From contig USAN01000001.1 in NCBI GenBank assembly GCA_900552645.1, positions 62,001 through 126,000 of the forward strand: a DNA stretch of 64,000 nt, written 5' to 3'. The stretch comes from an uncultured Bacteroides sp. (lineage in GTDB: Bacteria > Bacteroidota > Bacteroidia > Bacteroidales > Bacteroidaceae). The position numbers and the translations under genes are program-made. This document shows, piece by piece, positions 42,570 through 52,466 of the stretch. Positions within the stretch are counted from its first letter, which is position 1, and the number at the start of each line of letters is the position of its first letter. The notes under the pieces were generated by a model, which was given only the letters and a program-made list of their open reading frames with translations, made no database searches and had not been told where the DNA came from.

Positions 42570-44575
42570 AACATTTCTTTAACTTGGTTGTAAACATTCT
42601 GAGCTGTAAATCCTAATTTTTCGTCAAGTACCTCATAAGGTGCCGAGAAACCGAAAGATTCAAGACCAAATACTTTACCATTTGAACCTACAAGTCCTTC
42701 TAGATTTACAGGAAGTCCGGCAGTAAGTCCGAATATTTTTGCACCATTAGGCAATACTTCATTCTGATACTCCTTGTTTTGGCTACGGAATAACCCTTCT
42801 GAAGGTGCTGAAACTATTCTTACCTTGATACCATCCTTACGAAGAAGTTCAGCTCCAGCTTCAAGAGTTGCAACTTCTGATCCTGAAGCAACAAGTATTA
42901 CGTCGGGATTGTTCTCAGAACCAGCTACAATATATGCACCTTTTGCTGCCTGCGAGTAATCATTACCTTCAGGAAGATTCTTGATATTCTGACGAGAGAA
43001 GATAAGTGCAGTAGGAGTAGTGGTATTTTCCATTGCTAGTTTCCAGGCAATAGTAGTCTCTTCTGCATCAGCAGGACGAAGTACCAACATAGAGTTGTGT
43101 CCTTTGTGATTCTTAAGTTTCTCCATTAGTCTAATCTGTGCTTCCTGTTCTACAGGTTCGTGAGTAGGACCATCTTCTCCTACACGGAATGCATCGTGTG
43201 TCCAGATAAACTTAACCGGCAATTCCATCAATGCTGCCATACGAACAGCTGGTTTCATGTAGTCCGAGAATACGAAGAATGTAGCACAAGCTGCAATTAC
43301 GCCTCCATGAAGAGCCATACCAAGACAGCAACATGCCATTGTAAGTTCGGAAACACCTGCCTGAAGGAATGCACCACTGAAGTCGTCTTTAGTGAAAGAG
43401 TGAGTCTTTTTAAGGAAACCGTCTGTTTTGTCCGAGTTAGAAAGATCGGCCGAAGAAACGATCATATTCTCTACCTGTGTAGCCAAAGCACCAAGAACTG
43501 TAGCCGAAGCTGCACGAGTAGCCGAGTTTGCCTTCTGTTCGATAGCATCCCATTTTACTGCAGGAGCTTTTCCCGAGAACCATAGCTCAAGTTTTGCTGC
43601 AAGTTCAGGATTAGCCTTAGCCCATTCTGCTTTTTCTGCATATTTAGCTGCAACGATTTTCTTAAGTTCTTCCTTACGACGAGTATAAAGTTCTTCAACT
43701 TCTGCAAATATATGGAATGGATTGGTAGGATCGCCACCAAGATTCTTTATTGTATTTACATATGCATCGCCGCCAAGAGGAGCACCATGAGTAGCACAGT
43801 TCTTTTCGTAGCTTGAATCATCTGCCTTACGGGCACCTTTACCCATTATAGTGTGACCGATGATTATTGTAGGCTGACCAACGACTGCTTTTGCTTCTTT
43901 TATTGCATTTCTTATTTCATCTGCATCATTACCGTTTATCTTGATGACTTTCCAGTTCCATGCTTCGTATTTCTTAGCAACGTCTTCACTTGTTACATCT
44001 TCTGTAGAAGTTGAAAGCTGAATATCATTCGAGTCATAGAACATGATAAGGTTATCAAGTCCCAAGTGACCTGCAATACGGCCTGCTCCCTGAGAAATTT
44101 CTTCCTGAACACCACCATCAGATATATAAGCATAGATGGTCTGGTTCATTACATTACCAAGACGAGCTTTAAGAAACTTTGCTGCGATAGCTGCACCGAC
44201 TGCAAATGTGTGACCTTGTCCCAATGGACCTGAGGTGTTTTCAATGCCACGCATGATGTCTACTTCAGGATGACCCGGAGTAGGGCTGCCCCATTGACGG
44301 AACTGAGCTAGTTCGTCTAGAGTAAATTTACCTGTCAATGCCAAGACAGAGTAAAGCATTGGTGACATATGACCCGGATCAAGGAAAAAACGGTCGCGAC
44401 CTTCCCAACGTGGATTTTCAGGATCATATACTAAAAATTCAGAGAATAAAACATTCACAAAATCAGCGCCACCCATTGCTCCACCGGGATGTCCCGAATT
44501 TGCTTTCTCTACCATTGAAGCAGCAAGAATACGAATATTATCGGCTGCAAGGTTCATAATTTTCTTTTCGTTCAT
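42566..44575 (-). CDS. tkt: Transketolase
   Basis: 669 residues with all three transketolase domains. The TPP-binding segment is SDGGVQEEISQGAGRIAGHLGLDNLIMFYDSND (GDG-type, here SDG). The His in HPGGAMGGADF, and RVGEDGPTHEP with a catalytic Glu upstream in the pyrimidine domain, are in place. It transfers two-carbon units between pentose and hexose phosphates. A separate -7 element upstream (44642-44649) suggests that tkt-rpiB can be transcribed independently of the arabinose genes. Confidence 0.96.
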   Translation of the reverse strand: MNEKKIMNLAADNIRILAASMVEKANSGHPGGAMGGADFVNVLFSEFLVYDPENPRWEGRDRFFLDPGHMSPMLYSVLALTGKFTLDELAQFRQWGSPTPGHPEVDIMRGIENTSGPLGQGHTFAVGAAIAAKFLKARLGNVMNQTIYAYISDGGVQEEISQGAGRIAGHLGLDNLIMFYDSNDIQLSTSTEDVTSEDVAKKYEAWNWKVIKINGNDADEIRNAIKEAKAVVGQPTIIIGHTIMGKGARKADDSSYEKNCATHGAPLGGDAYVNTIKNLGGDPTNPFHIFAEVEELYTRRKEELKKIVAAKYAEKAEWAKANPELAAKLELWFSGKAPAVKWDAIEQKANSATRAASATVLGALATQVENMIVSSADLSNSDKTDGFLKKTHSFTKDDFSGAFLQAGVSELTMACCCLGMALHGGVIAACATFFVFSDYMKPAVRMAALMELPVKFIWTHDAFRVGEDGPTHEPVEQEAQIRLMEKLKNHKGHNSMLVLRPADAEETTIAWKLAMENTTTPTALIFSRQNIKNLPEGNDYSQAAKGAYIVAGSENNPDVILVASGSEVATLEAGAELLRKDGIKVRIVSAPSEGLFRSQNKEYQNEVLPNGAKIFGLTAGLPVNLEGLVGSNGKVFGLESFGFSAPYEVLDEKLGFTAQNVYNQVKEML

Positions 44576-44641
44576 CTTAAAATCTTTTTATTATTATTTG
44601 TTATAAAAAATGGGTTGGTTCGTTTTTTATATACAAAGGCA

Positions 44642-44649
44642 CAAAGATA
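44642..44649 (-). promoter_or_regulatory. Predicted -7 element of tkt-rpiB
   Basis: The minus strand reads TATCTTTG in the 129-bp gap between the pentulose kinase and tkt. Confidence 0.5.
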
Positions 44650-44704
44650 ACTCTTTATGTTATAATCCACAATATCGAAATGATTTCTTTTAATGGCTAT
44701 TTAC

Positions 44705-46303
44705 TTACTTCTTGTATTTGGAAGCTGCCTCGGCAATAGGTAATGCTGCTTTATAGCTTTCTATATATGCATTGAAACCGGCTACTTCTTCGGGAGTAGG
44801 TGATATTTCTGTACCTAAATCGCCTGCAAATACTTCCTCTTCGAGATAATCGGCAAGAGACTGCTCCTTTTTATTGTTTACAAGATATGACCCTAGCAAT
44901 GCTATTCCCCATGCACCACCTTCGCCAGCTGTTTCCATAACAGAAATTGGTGAGTTTATGGCTGCTGCCAGTACGCGTTGACCTACGCCTTTTGTTCTAA
45001 ATAAGCCTCCATGACCGGTAATCCTGTCGACTTTAATTTTTTCTTCATTAAATAGTATATCATTTCCTATCTTTAGTACACCTACCGATGCATAAAGATG
45101 TGAGCGCATGAAGTTGGCAAGTGTAAACTTGTCATTTGCCGAACGTACGAACAATGGTCTGCCATCGGATATTCCTGTTACAGGTTCGCCCGAAATGTAG
45201 TTGTATGATATAAGTCCGCCGCAATCCGCATTTCCCGTAAGGGCATTGTTATATAGTTTGCCGTAAATTTCATCCATGTCTACAGGTATTCCAAGCAGTT
45301 CCTGATACTCCTTGAACAGGTTTACCCATGCATTAAGATCGGAAGTACAGTTGTTGCAGTGTACCATTGCTACTAAACTTCCATCGGGAGTGGTTACCAT
45401 ATCAATCATTTCATATGGTTTGGACAACTCTTTTTCAAGAACTATCATAGAGAATGATGATGTTCCGGCCGATACATTTCCTGTACGCTGTTTTACGGCA
45501 TTAGTTGCAACCATTCCGGTTCCTGCATCACCTTCTGGCGGACACACAGGAATACCTGCCTTCAAATGTCCCGACACATCCAGCTTGGCAGCTCCTTCGG
45601 GTGTAAGGGATCCTGCATTCTTGCCAGCAGGCAATACTTTAGGAAGGATATCTGAAAGTTTCCAGTCGTATCCTTTAGGCGCTACTAATTCTTCGAACTT
45701 GCTTACCATGTCGGTATAGTAATTCTTTGTAGCAGGATCTATTGGAAGCATGCCCGATGCATCGCCTATTCCCAAAACCTTCTCTCCTGTTATTTGCCAG
45801 TGTACGAATCCTGCCAGAGTTGTAAGATAATTAATGTCTTTTACATGCTCTTCATTATCTAGTATAGCCTGATAAATGTGCGAAATGCTCCATCTAAGAG
45901 GAATGTTGTATACAAATAGATTAGACAATTCTTCGGCTGCACGTCCAGTATTTGTATTTCTCCAAGTGCGGAATGGAACCAGAATTTTTTCATCTTTATT
46001 GAAGGCCATGTAACCATGCATCATTGCACTTATGCCTATTGCAGCTAGGGTCTCTATTTCGGTATCGTATAATTTCTTTACGTTCGAGCGAAGGTTGGCA
46101 TAGCAATCTTGCAGTCCGTACCATATATTGTCTACGCTATATGTCCATAGTCCGTCTACTAACTGGTTTTCCCAAGTGTGGCTTCCTTGAGCAATAGGTT
46201 TATTTTCCTGATCAATCAATACTGCTTTTATTCGTGTTGATCCGAGTTCTATGCCTAGAATGGCCTTACCTGCTTCGATTGTTGATTTTGCATCTAATTT
46301 CAT
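44705..46303 (-). CDS. FGGY-family pentulose kinase, probable L-ribulokinase
   Basis: 532-residue sugar kinase with the ATPase phosphate-1 motif ILGIELGSTRIKAVLIDQ near the N-terminus, a Gly-rich adenosine region GHGGLFRTKGVGQRVLAAA, and GEGGAWGIALLGSY near the C-terminus. By overall look, automated annotation would call it xylulokinase. Its position with araA and araD and the absence of another kinase make L-ribulose the likely substrate (AraB function). Substrate is inferred from context only. Confidence 0.85.
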   Translation of the reverse strand: MKLDAKSTIEAGKAILGIELGSTRIKAVLIDQENKPIAQGSHTWENQLVDGLWTYSVDNIWYGLQDCYANLRSNVKKLYDTEIETLAAIGISAMMHGYMAFNKDEKILVPFRTWRNTNTGRAAEELSNLFVYNIPLRWSISHIYQAILDNEEHVKDINYLTTLAGFVHWQITGEKVLGIGDASGMLPIDPATKNYYTDMVSKFEELVAPKGYDWKLSDILPKVLPAGKNAGSLTPEGAAKLDVSGHLKAGIPVCPPEGDAGTGMVATNAVKQRTGNVSAGTSSFSMIVLEKELSKPYEMIDMVTTPDGSLVAMVHCNNCTSDLNAWVNLFKEYQELLGIPVDMDEIYGKLYNNALTGNADCGGLISYNYISGEPVTGISDGRPLFVRSANDKFTLANFMRSHLYASVGVLKIGNDILFNEEKIKVDRITGHGGLFRTKGVGQRVLAAAINSPISVMETAGEGGAWGIALLGSYLVNNKKEQSLADYLEEEVFAGDLGTEISPTPEEVAGFNAYIESYKAALPIAEAASKYKK

Positions 46304-46324
46304 GTGGGTAACAATATTTAAGGT

Positions 46325-46391
46325 ACAATTATAATTGTGATTAATAAAGATAAAAGTGCTGCGAGCGATTTGTCGCCGAGCACTTTTATGT
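46325..46391 (-). terminator. Hairpin between araA and the kinase gene
   Basis: ATAAAAGTGCT/AGCACTTTTAT form an 11-bp stem (46350-46360 with 46379-46389). A further perfect palindrome ACAATTATAATTGT lies at 46325-46338. It probably attenuates or processes the polycistronic transcript. Confidence 0.6.
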
Positions 46392-46409
46392 ATGAGGATA
46401 TGCCTGTTA

Positions 46410-47921
46410 TTAGCAAAGGGCCTTGTTTAGCATATAATAGATTTCGTTCATTCTAAGCTCTTTTTTGAAATTGCTTATTGTTGTATCTTTGTCTATCAAT
46501 AGCATTTCAATTCCGCTTATTTCTGCATAGTCTTCCCAATATTCTGAAGTAAGATCGTACGAGAAGCAAGAGTGATGAGTACCGCCGGCAAGAATCCATG
46601 CTGCTGCACCTACTTCGAAGCTTGGCATTGGAATCCATAATGCAGATGCTACAGGAAGTTTAGGTAATGGTTTTGACTTGATACATTCTACATCGTTTAC
46701 GATAAGACGGAAACGGTTGCCTAGGTCTACTATAGTAGCTGTAGTTCCTCTTCCCGGTTTAGATGTAAATACCAAACGAGCTGTTTCGCTGTCGATACCT
46801 ATACTTAGACGATGAACTTCAAGTTTAGGCTTATTTTCGGCTATAAGCGGACATATTTCTAGCATGTGAGCCTGAAGTATGGCACTGTTCTTGCCGTCGA
46901 AATGTAATGTGTAATCTTCAAGGAAAGAAGAACCGTTAGGCATTCCTTGTCCCATGAACCATACAGTTCTGTATAAAGCAGCCGATTTCCAGTCGCCCTC
47001 TGCACCAAAACCATAACCTTCGGCCATAAGTCTTTGTGATGCAAGTCCCGGAATCTGATCAAATAATCCTAGATCGTTAAAGTTTGTAGTGAATCCTTTA
47101 GCGCCTTTGTCTTTTAAAATTCTGCGGATGGCAATTTCTGCTTTAGCAGAGTTCCATACTTTCTGATAAGCTTCAGATTTTGTATCTTCAAGTTCGGCAG
47201 AATGTTCGTATTCTTTGAAGTATACCTCTACAAGTGCTTTTACATCTTCGTCCGAAACTACCTTGTAATATTCCATAAGGTCGTTTACAGGACAGTAGTC
47301 AACGTGATATCCCAAGCGTTGTTCAGCTTCTACCTTGTCGCCGTCAGTTACTGCAACATTGTTCATCTGATCGCCAAAACGTATTATAAGCATATCTTGA
47401 GAATCAGCCCAAGCTGCACATACACGCATCCATACTGCAAGTTTGTGTAGTGTATCTTCATCTTTCCAGTAACCTACTACAACTTTGCGGCGAATGCGCA
47501 TACGAGTACATATATGTCCGAATTCGCGGTCGCCATGTGCCGATTGGTTAAGGTTCATGAAGTCCATATCCATAGTATCCCAAGGAATTTCCTTATTGAA
47601 CTGAGTATGAAGGTGAAGTAAAGGCTTCTTAAGTTGCTGCAAACCATGTATCCACATTTTTGCAGGCGAGAAGGTGTGCATCCATGTAATTACACCAACA
47701 CACTTTTCGTCATTGTTGGCAGCCTTGAATATAGATTCAACCTCTTTTGATGAGTTTGCTGTACCTTTATATACTACCTTTACAGGAAGTTTGCCAGAAG
47801 CATTTAATCCTGCTACCATTTCATTACTGTGTGCATCTACTGCAACTACTGCATCACCTCCGTAAAGAAGCTGCGCTCCTGTTACGAACCAAACTTCATA
47901 ATTTGAAAAAGCTTTTTCCAT
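46410..47921 (-). CDS. araA: L-arabinose isomerase
   Basis: 503 residues, the normal size. It contains TWMHTFSPAKMWIHGL near residue 80-95, FTTNFNDLGLFDQIPGLASQRLMAEGYGFGAEGDWKSAAL (about 280-320, with metal-binding Glu residues), and the metal-ligand His residues (LEICPLI...; GGTHHSCFS). It converts L-arabinose to L-ribulose in the cytoplasm. It lies between araD and the kinase in the arabinose operon. Confidence 0.96.
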   Translation of the reverse strand: MEKAFSNYEVWFVTGAQLLYGGDAVVAVDAHSNEMVAGLNASGKLPVKVVYKGTANSSKEVESIFKAANNDEKCVGVITWMHTFSPAKMWIHGLQQLKKPLLHLHTQFNKEIPWDTMDMDFMNLNQSAHGDREFGHICTRMRIRRKVVVGYWKDEDTLHKLAVWMRVCAAWADSQDMLIIRFGDQMNNVAVTDGDKVEAEQRLGYHVDYCPVNDLMEYYKVVSDEDVKALVEVYFKEYEHSAELEDTKSEAYQKVWNSAKAEIAIRRILKDKGAKGFTTNFNDLGLFDQIPGLASQRLMAEGYGFGAEGDWKSAALYRTVWFMGQGMPNGSSFLEDYTLHFDGKNSAILQAHMLEICPLIAENKPKLEVHRLSIGIDSETARLVFTSKPGRGTTATIVDLGNRFRLIVNDVECIKSKPLPKLPVASALWIPMPSFEVGAAAWILAGGTHHSCFSYDLTSEYWEDYAEISGIEMLLIDKDTTISNFKKELRMNEIYYMLNKALC

Positions 47922-47958
47922 AATTTTATTTTTATCTTATATGTTTTTATCTAAACTA

Positions 47959-48648
47959 TTATTTTTTCTGACCGTAATATGCATTAGGGCCATGTTTGCG
48001 GCTAAAGTGCTTTTCTATAAGCAGCGGATTCATGGTAAGGTTAGGGTTTACTGTATAGGCAATGCTTGCCATTTTTGCAACCTGTTCCATAACTACTGCA
48101 TTATGAACTGCATCATCGGCGTTTTTACCCCATGAAAAAGGTCCGTGGTTCTTTACTAGAACTCCCGGAGTATGTACGGCATTAAGTCCTTCAAAGCGTT
48201 TTATAATTACGTTGCCTGTTTCAAGTTCATAACTGCCTTCTACCTCTTCTTTAGTCATATCTGCCGTGCATGGAATGGCATCGTGAAAATAATCGGCGTG
48301 CGTAGTTCCTATGCTTGGAATGTCGCATCCTGCCTGAGCCCATGCAGTAGCATATGTAGAATGGGTATGCACCACGCCGCCTATTTCGGGAAATGCTTTG
48401 TATAATGCAAGGTGAGTAGGGGTGTCGGACGATGGATTTAATGTACCTTCTATTATATTACCATCTAAATCAACCACTACCATATCTTCGGCTTTCATTT
48501 CGTCATATGATACACCACTTGGTTTTATTACCACCAGTCCGGTGCTTCTATCTATAGCCGAAACATTACCCCAGGTAAATATTACCAGGCCATGCTTTAC
48601 TAAATCCAGATTAGCATGAAATACTTTTTCTTTTAACGCTTCTAACAT
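47959..48648 (-). CDS. araD: L-ribulose-5-phosphate 4-epimerase
   Basis: 229-residue class II aldolase/adducin fold protein. Zinc ligands are recognisable in GGVVHTHSTYATAWAQAG (HTH) and a later His (NHGPFSWG); substrate residues are in FTWGNVSAIDRSTGLVVIKPSGVSY. It converts L-ribulose 5-phosphate to D-xylulose 5-phosphate, which then enters the tkt/rpiB-linked pentose phosphate pathway. It starts 5 bp after the regulator gene. Confidence 0.96.
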   Translation of the reverse strand: MLEALKEKVFHANLDLVKHGLVIFTWGNVSAIDRSTGLVVIKPSGVSYDEMKAEDMVVVDLDGNIIEGTLNPSSDTPTHLALYKAFPEIGGVVHTHSTYATAWAQAGCDIPSIGTTHADYFHDAIPCTADMTKEEVEGSYELETGNVIIKRFEGLNAVHTPGVLVKNHGPFSWGKNADDAVHNAVVMEQVAKMASIAYTVNPNLTMNPLLIEKHFSRKHGPNAYYGQKK

Positions 48649-48653
48649 AATTG

Positions 48654-49331
48654 CTATAATTTGAATTTTGGATCCTTATTGTAAGCTTTATGATTAAATT
48701 TATAAAGATAAGCTCCGCGTCTTGATCCTGATTTGTCTATTTGATCTGTCTTCTCTATGAAATCCATATCAGCTACTCGTTTACGGAAATTTCTTTTATC
48801 TATATTTTCTCCGTATATAGCTTCATATAAATTCTGTAGCTGTGTAAGTGTGAAGAGTTCGGGCAACAGATTGAAGCCTATAGGCTTTTCGGATGCTTTT
48901 ATCTTCATTAATTCGCGTGCCTTGGTTATCATTTGAGGATGGTCGAATATAAGCGAAGGCAACTCGTCAATTTTGGTCCAGTATGCATTGTGTTTCTGAA
49001 CAAGTTCACGGTCATATTCATTTAAATTTATCAATGCGTAATATGCAACTGAAATAACTCTTTCTCCGGGGTCTCTTGAAATATCGCCAAATGTTCCCAC
49101 CTGTTCCATATATACATTTTCCAATCCTGTAAGTTCATTCAAGACTCGCTTTGCAGCATCATCAACACTTTCATCATTTCTGACGAATCCTCCCATTAGT
49201 GACCATTTTCCTTTTGCAGGTTCAAAATTTCGTTTTAGGAGGAGGAGCTTTAGCTCCCTCTCGTCAAAGCCGAATATAATACAGTCGACTGCTACGTAAA
49301 ATTTTGAATTTATTTTATAAAAACTTGTCAT
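48654..49331 (-). CDS. araR: Nudix-type arabinose regulator AraR
   Basis: 225 residues from ATG 49331, two bases after the transporter stop codon; an in-frame extension to 49373 would overlap that gene. Residues 1-150 form a Nudix domain (FYVAVDCIIFGFDERELKLL). The Nudix box is degenerate: G-x5-E-x7-R is kept, but the REUxEE core reads RVLNEL, with two of the metal-binding Glu lost, so hydrolase activity is unlikely. The C-terminal 75 residues form a winged helix (LTQLQNLYEAIYGENIDKRNFRKRV). This matches the Bacteroides AraR described as a non-catalytic Nudix regulator of arabinose genes, with arabinose as effector. Its operators are probably the palindromes at 52467-52550. Confidence 0.92.
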   Translation of the reverse strand: MTSFYKINSKFYVAVDCIIFGFDERELKLLLLKRNFEPAKGKWSLMGGFVRNDESVDDAAKRVLNELTGLENVYMEQVGTFGDISRDPGERVISVAYYALINLNEYDRELVQKHNAYWTKIDELPSLIFDHPQMITKARELMKIKASEKPIGFNLLPELFTLTQLQNLYEAIYGENIDKRNFRKRVADMDFIEKTDQIDKSGSRRGAYLYKFNHKAYNKDPKFKL

Positions 49332-49333
49332 TA

Positions 49334-51238
49334 CTACCAGAAAATGATATATAATATAGTTATTATGGCACATATAAAGAACGAACCTATGGCAAATCCT
49401 TTGCTTGTATGGAACAAGCTAAGATCAATAGGAAGAGCCTTATCGTCTTTTACGTGACTTGTAGCATTTGAATACAAGAACATAGATACTGAAGAAACCA
49501 ATGCTCCAAAGAAGAAGAAGGCTTCAAAACCTATGTTTTCAAGATATACCACAACCGAATTTGTGCTTCCACTTACAAACATTATTTTTTGGATAGCAGC
49601 AGCAACGATGAATATTACTGCGAATGTAAATGTTATTTTGCTCCATTTCATCATAACCTTGCAGTTGTGTTCCGATGGAAGTTCTGTCTTTATTGTCTTT
49701 TTATCCATGTAAGCAAGTGTTACGAATATTATAAACAGAACTATGAATATATATCCCATACGGAATTGGAACGGCATGTCGGGGAATGCAACCTTGAACA
49801 ATACGCCCATTGGGACTGTAAGTATTGATGTCCATATAGCTGCACTGTTTGATGCACGCTTCCACAATAATCCAAGACCGAATACAACGATGATACCTGG
49901 ATATATGAATCCTGAATATTCCTGTATATACTGGAATGCCTGGTCAAGACCACCAAGAAGTGGCTGAACTGATACTGCAGCAATAACCAATGAAGCTAGT
50001 GCTGTAAGACGTCCTACTGTTACTAGTTTGTGCTCACTTGCATTCTTGTTGATGTATTGTTTGTATACATCCATTGTAAAGATAGTAGATGTAGAGTTAA
50101 ACATTGAAGCAAGAGATGAAATGATGGCTGCAGTAAGGGCTGCGAATGAAAGACCCTTTATTCCTACAGGAGTAAAGTTGCGTATAAGCCATGGATATGC
50201 ATCATCCGATACGTTTATCATACCATGTACCTGGAAGTATCCCTGCTGCATTCCTGGAATGTCATTAGGATAGTTGAACATTACGAATGCACATATACCT
50301 GGTATTACTACGATAAAAGGAATCAAAATTTTAAGGAAGCCTGCAAACAGCAAACCTTTCTTTGCTTCTTCCAGATTCTTTGCTGCAAGACCTTTCTGGA
50401 TAATGTACTGGTTGAAACCCCAGTAACCAATGTTTGTAAGCCATACACCACCTACTACAGCTGCTATACCTGGAAGATCCTGGAATGCCTGTGGCGAAAG
50501 TGCTTTGTTGGCTATAAGATTAAAATGGGTATCTTCGGGCATTGTCTTTATCTTGTCGAATACGATCATGAAACCGTCCCATGCTCCTTTACCTTCGCCC
50601 GATACTGCTTCGAGAGCGAAATATGCTGTAATCAAACCACCACCTACAAGGAAAATGACCTGCATTACGTCTGTCCATGCTACTGAAGCCAAACCTCCAT
50701 AAATAGAGTAAGCACCTGCTATAACGAACAATCCGATGATTATCAGCATTCTGTATTCAGAACTTATACCCAATATCTGTTCTATGGCAAGAGTACCTAA
50801 CCATGCTACCGATGTAAGATTTACAAATACATATAATAAGAGCCAAAAAATAGAGAAGGCTAAACCTACACCATTATCATATCTTTCACGAAGAAACTGA
50901 GGTATGGTAAAGATTTTCTGCTTTATCATTACAGGAAGAAGGAATTTACCTACTATGATAAGAGTTACGGCAGCCATAAGTTCGTATGCTGCTACGCATA
51001 AACCTATTTTATAACCCGATCCCGACATACCGATAAATTGTTCGGCAGAGATGTTGGCAGCTATAAGTGAGGCACCCACAGCCCACCATGTCAATGTGTT
51101 TCCGGCAAGGAAGTAGTCATTGGCATTCTTCTCTTTTCCCGATTTATTGCGAGATAGGAATAATCCCAATCCAATTAGTAATACTATATAGACTCCGAAT
51201 ATAACAAAGTCTATTAGTTGAAAACCTGATGCATTCAT
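49334..51238 (-). CDS. Sodium/solute symporter, probable L-arabinose transporter
   Basis: 634 residues with about 14 membrane segments. The SSS family (SGLT-like) is clear: NDYFLAGNTLTWWAVGASLIAANISAEQFIGMSGSGY near the N-terminus, GGLASVAWTDVMQVIFLVGGG, WGFNQYIIQKGLAAK, and the conserved LAALTAAIISSLASMFNSTSTIFTMD-type segment (about 365-390). It would import arabinose, or the sugar released outside, with Na+. Its place between the secreted mutarotase and AraR supports the sugar role; substrate inferred from context. Confidence 0.92.
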   Translation of the reverse strand: MNASGFQLIDFVIFGVYIVLLIGLGLFLSRNKSGKEKNANDYFLAGNTLTWWAVGASLIAANISAEQFIGMSGSGYKIGLCVAAYELMAAVTLIIVGKFLLPVMIKQKIFTIPQFLRERYDNGVGLAFSIFWLLLYVFVNLTSVAWLGTLAIEQILGISSEYRMLIIIGLFVIAGAYSIYGGLASVAWTDVMQVIFLVGGGLITAYFALEAVSGEGKGAWDGFMIVFDKIKTMPEDTHFNLIANKALSPQAFQDLPGIAAVVGGVWLTNIGYWGFNQYIIQKGLAAKNLEEAKKGLLFAGFLKILIPFIVVIPGICAFVMFNYPNDIPGMQQGYFQVHGMINVSDDAYPWLIRNFTPVGIKGLSFAALTAAIISSLASMFNSTSTIFTMDVYKQYINKNASEHKLVTVGRLTALASLVIAAVSVQPLLGGLDQAFQYIQEYSGFIYPGIIVVFGLGLLWKRASNSAAIWTSILTVPMGVLFKVAFPDMPFQFRMGYIFIVLFIIFVTLAYMDKKTIKTELPSEHNCKVMMKWSKITFTFAVIFIVAAAIQKIMFVSGSTNSVVVYLENIGFEAFFFFGALVSSVSMFLYSNATSHVKDDKALPIDLSLFHTSKGFAIGSFFICAIITILYIIFW

Positions 51239-51274
51239 GTTTTAGATTTTAAAATATTTAATTTGTTATTTGTT

Positions 51275-52429
51275 TTATTTATCTACTCCAAATTTAAATA
51301 TACAATGACTATTGTATGTTTGTCCCGGTTCAAGATACGCCGATGGCCATTGTGGCTTGTTTGGTGAATCCGGATAGTGCTGTGTTTCAAGACATACAGC
51401 TGCTCTTTGATTATATGTTACGCCTTTCTTACCTTTTACTGTTCCGTCCAGGAAGTTACCTGTATATACCTGTATTCCGGGTTCGTTGGTGTATACCTCT
51501 AAAGTGATTCCGCTTTTTGGGCTTGTAAGTTTGGCAGCTAGTTTTGTGTCGTCTCCTTTAGTATTCAATACCCAGTTATGATCGAATCCGTTTCCGAACT
51601 TAACCTGTTCATTGGAGAATTCTGTTACACCCTGAGCTATAGAAGTTGGTTGAGTAAAGTTTAATGGAGTACCTGCTACTGCTATCATCTCTCCTGTAGT
51701 CATAAATGTACTATCTACCGGTGTTATGCTGTCGGCATTCACATATAATATATGATCGGTTGCCGATGTAGTAGGATCTCCGCTAAGATTGAAGTATGAG
51801 TGGTTTGTCATGTTAATGACAGTTTTCTTGTCGGTTGTTGCTTTGTAATCAATGTCAATTGCATTATCTGCAGTAAGAGCGTATGTTACTGTTGCAGTAA
51901 CGTTGCCAGGGAAGTTTGAATCACCGTCTGGCGATGTCATTGTAAGTGTAATAGTACTATCATTAAGTTGATTAGCCTGATATACCTGATATTGCCATCC
52001 TTTAGGACCTCCATGGAGACAGTGACCGAAATTGTTTTGAGGTAATTGTATTGTATCGCCGTCAACAACTATCTTTCCTTTGTTTATACGATTTGCATAT
52101 CTTCCTATAGAAGCACCGAAATCGCTTGGAACATTTATGTAGTCGGCAATGCTGTCAAATCCCAGCACCACATCCTGCATTTTACCATTCTTGTCAGGAA
52201 CCATTACTGATACAATTCTTCCCCCGAAGTTGGTTACGCATACTTCCATACCTTCCGAGTTCTTTAGTGTATAAAGCTTAACTGGTTTTGTACCGTCAAT
52301 AGTAGTCTCGAAATTAGAAGGATCAAGTCCTGATAAAGTCAGATTTTCTTTCGTTTGTTTTGGCGTACACGCACTTAGCATAGTCAATGCTATTCCTGCA
52401 GTAAATACGATTTTCTTCATGCTTTTCAT
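51275..52429 (-). CDS. Aldose 1-epimerase, lipoprotein form
   Basis: 384 residues with a lipoprotein signal (lipobox LSAC, Cys21), so it is exported, unlike the cytosolic paralogue at 55226. The mutarotase domain has LHGGPKGWQYQVY, the His in NMTNHSYFNLSG and the C-terminal catalytic Glu in CLETQHYPDSPNKP. It interconverts alpha and beta anomers of free sugar in the periplasm before uptake. First gene of the arabinose operon; the palindrome-rich leader is directly upstream. Confidence 0.93.
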   Translation of the reverse strand: MKSMKKIVFTAGIALTMLSACTPKQTKENLTLSGLDPSNFETTIDGTKPVKLYTLKNSEGMEVCVTNFGGRIVSVMVPDKNGKMQDVVLGFDSIADYINVPSDFGASIGRYANRINKGKIVVDGDTIQLPQNNFGHCLHGGPKGWQYQVYQANQLNDSTITLTMTSPDGDSNFPGNVTATVTYALTADNAIDIDYKATTDKKTVINMTNHSYFNLSGDPTTSATDHILYVNADSITPVDSTFMTTGEMIAVAGTPLNFTQPTSIAQGVTEFSNEQVKFGNGFDHNWVLNTKGDDTKLAAKLTSPKSGITLEVYTNEPGIQVYTGNFLDGTVKGKKGVTYNQRAAVCLETQHYPDSPNKPQWPSAYLEPGQTYNSHCIFKFGVDK

Positions 52430-52466
52430 GATATTAAGTACATATTAGTATTATGGTAATTAATTT

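Noticed and set aside
44705..46303. Calling the pentulose kinase xylulokinase (xylB).
   Set aside because: Overall sequence resembles that annotation, but araA and araD flank it and no xylose isomerase is present, so ribulokinase function is more likely; no symbol assigned.
46325..46391. The AAAAGTGC/GCACTTTT hairpin between araA and the kinase as another AraR operator.
   Set aside because: The arms resemble the operator half-site in part, but the spacing is 18 bp or more and the structure is a better hairpin than a binding site.
49332..49373. Longer araR start at 49373.
   Set aside because: It overlaps the end of the transporter gene; ATG 49331 directly follows the transporter stop and begins with the expected Nudix-domain sequence.
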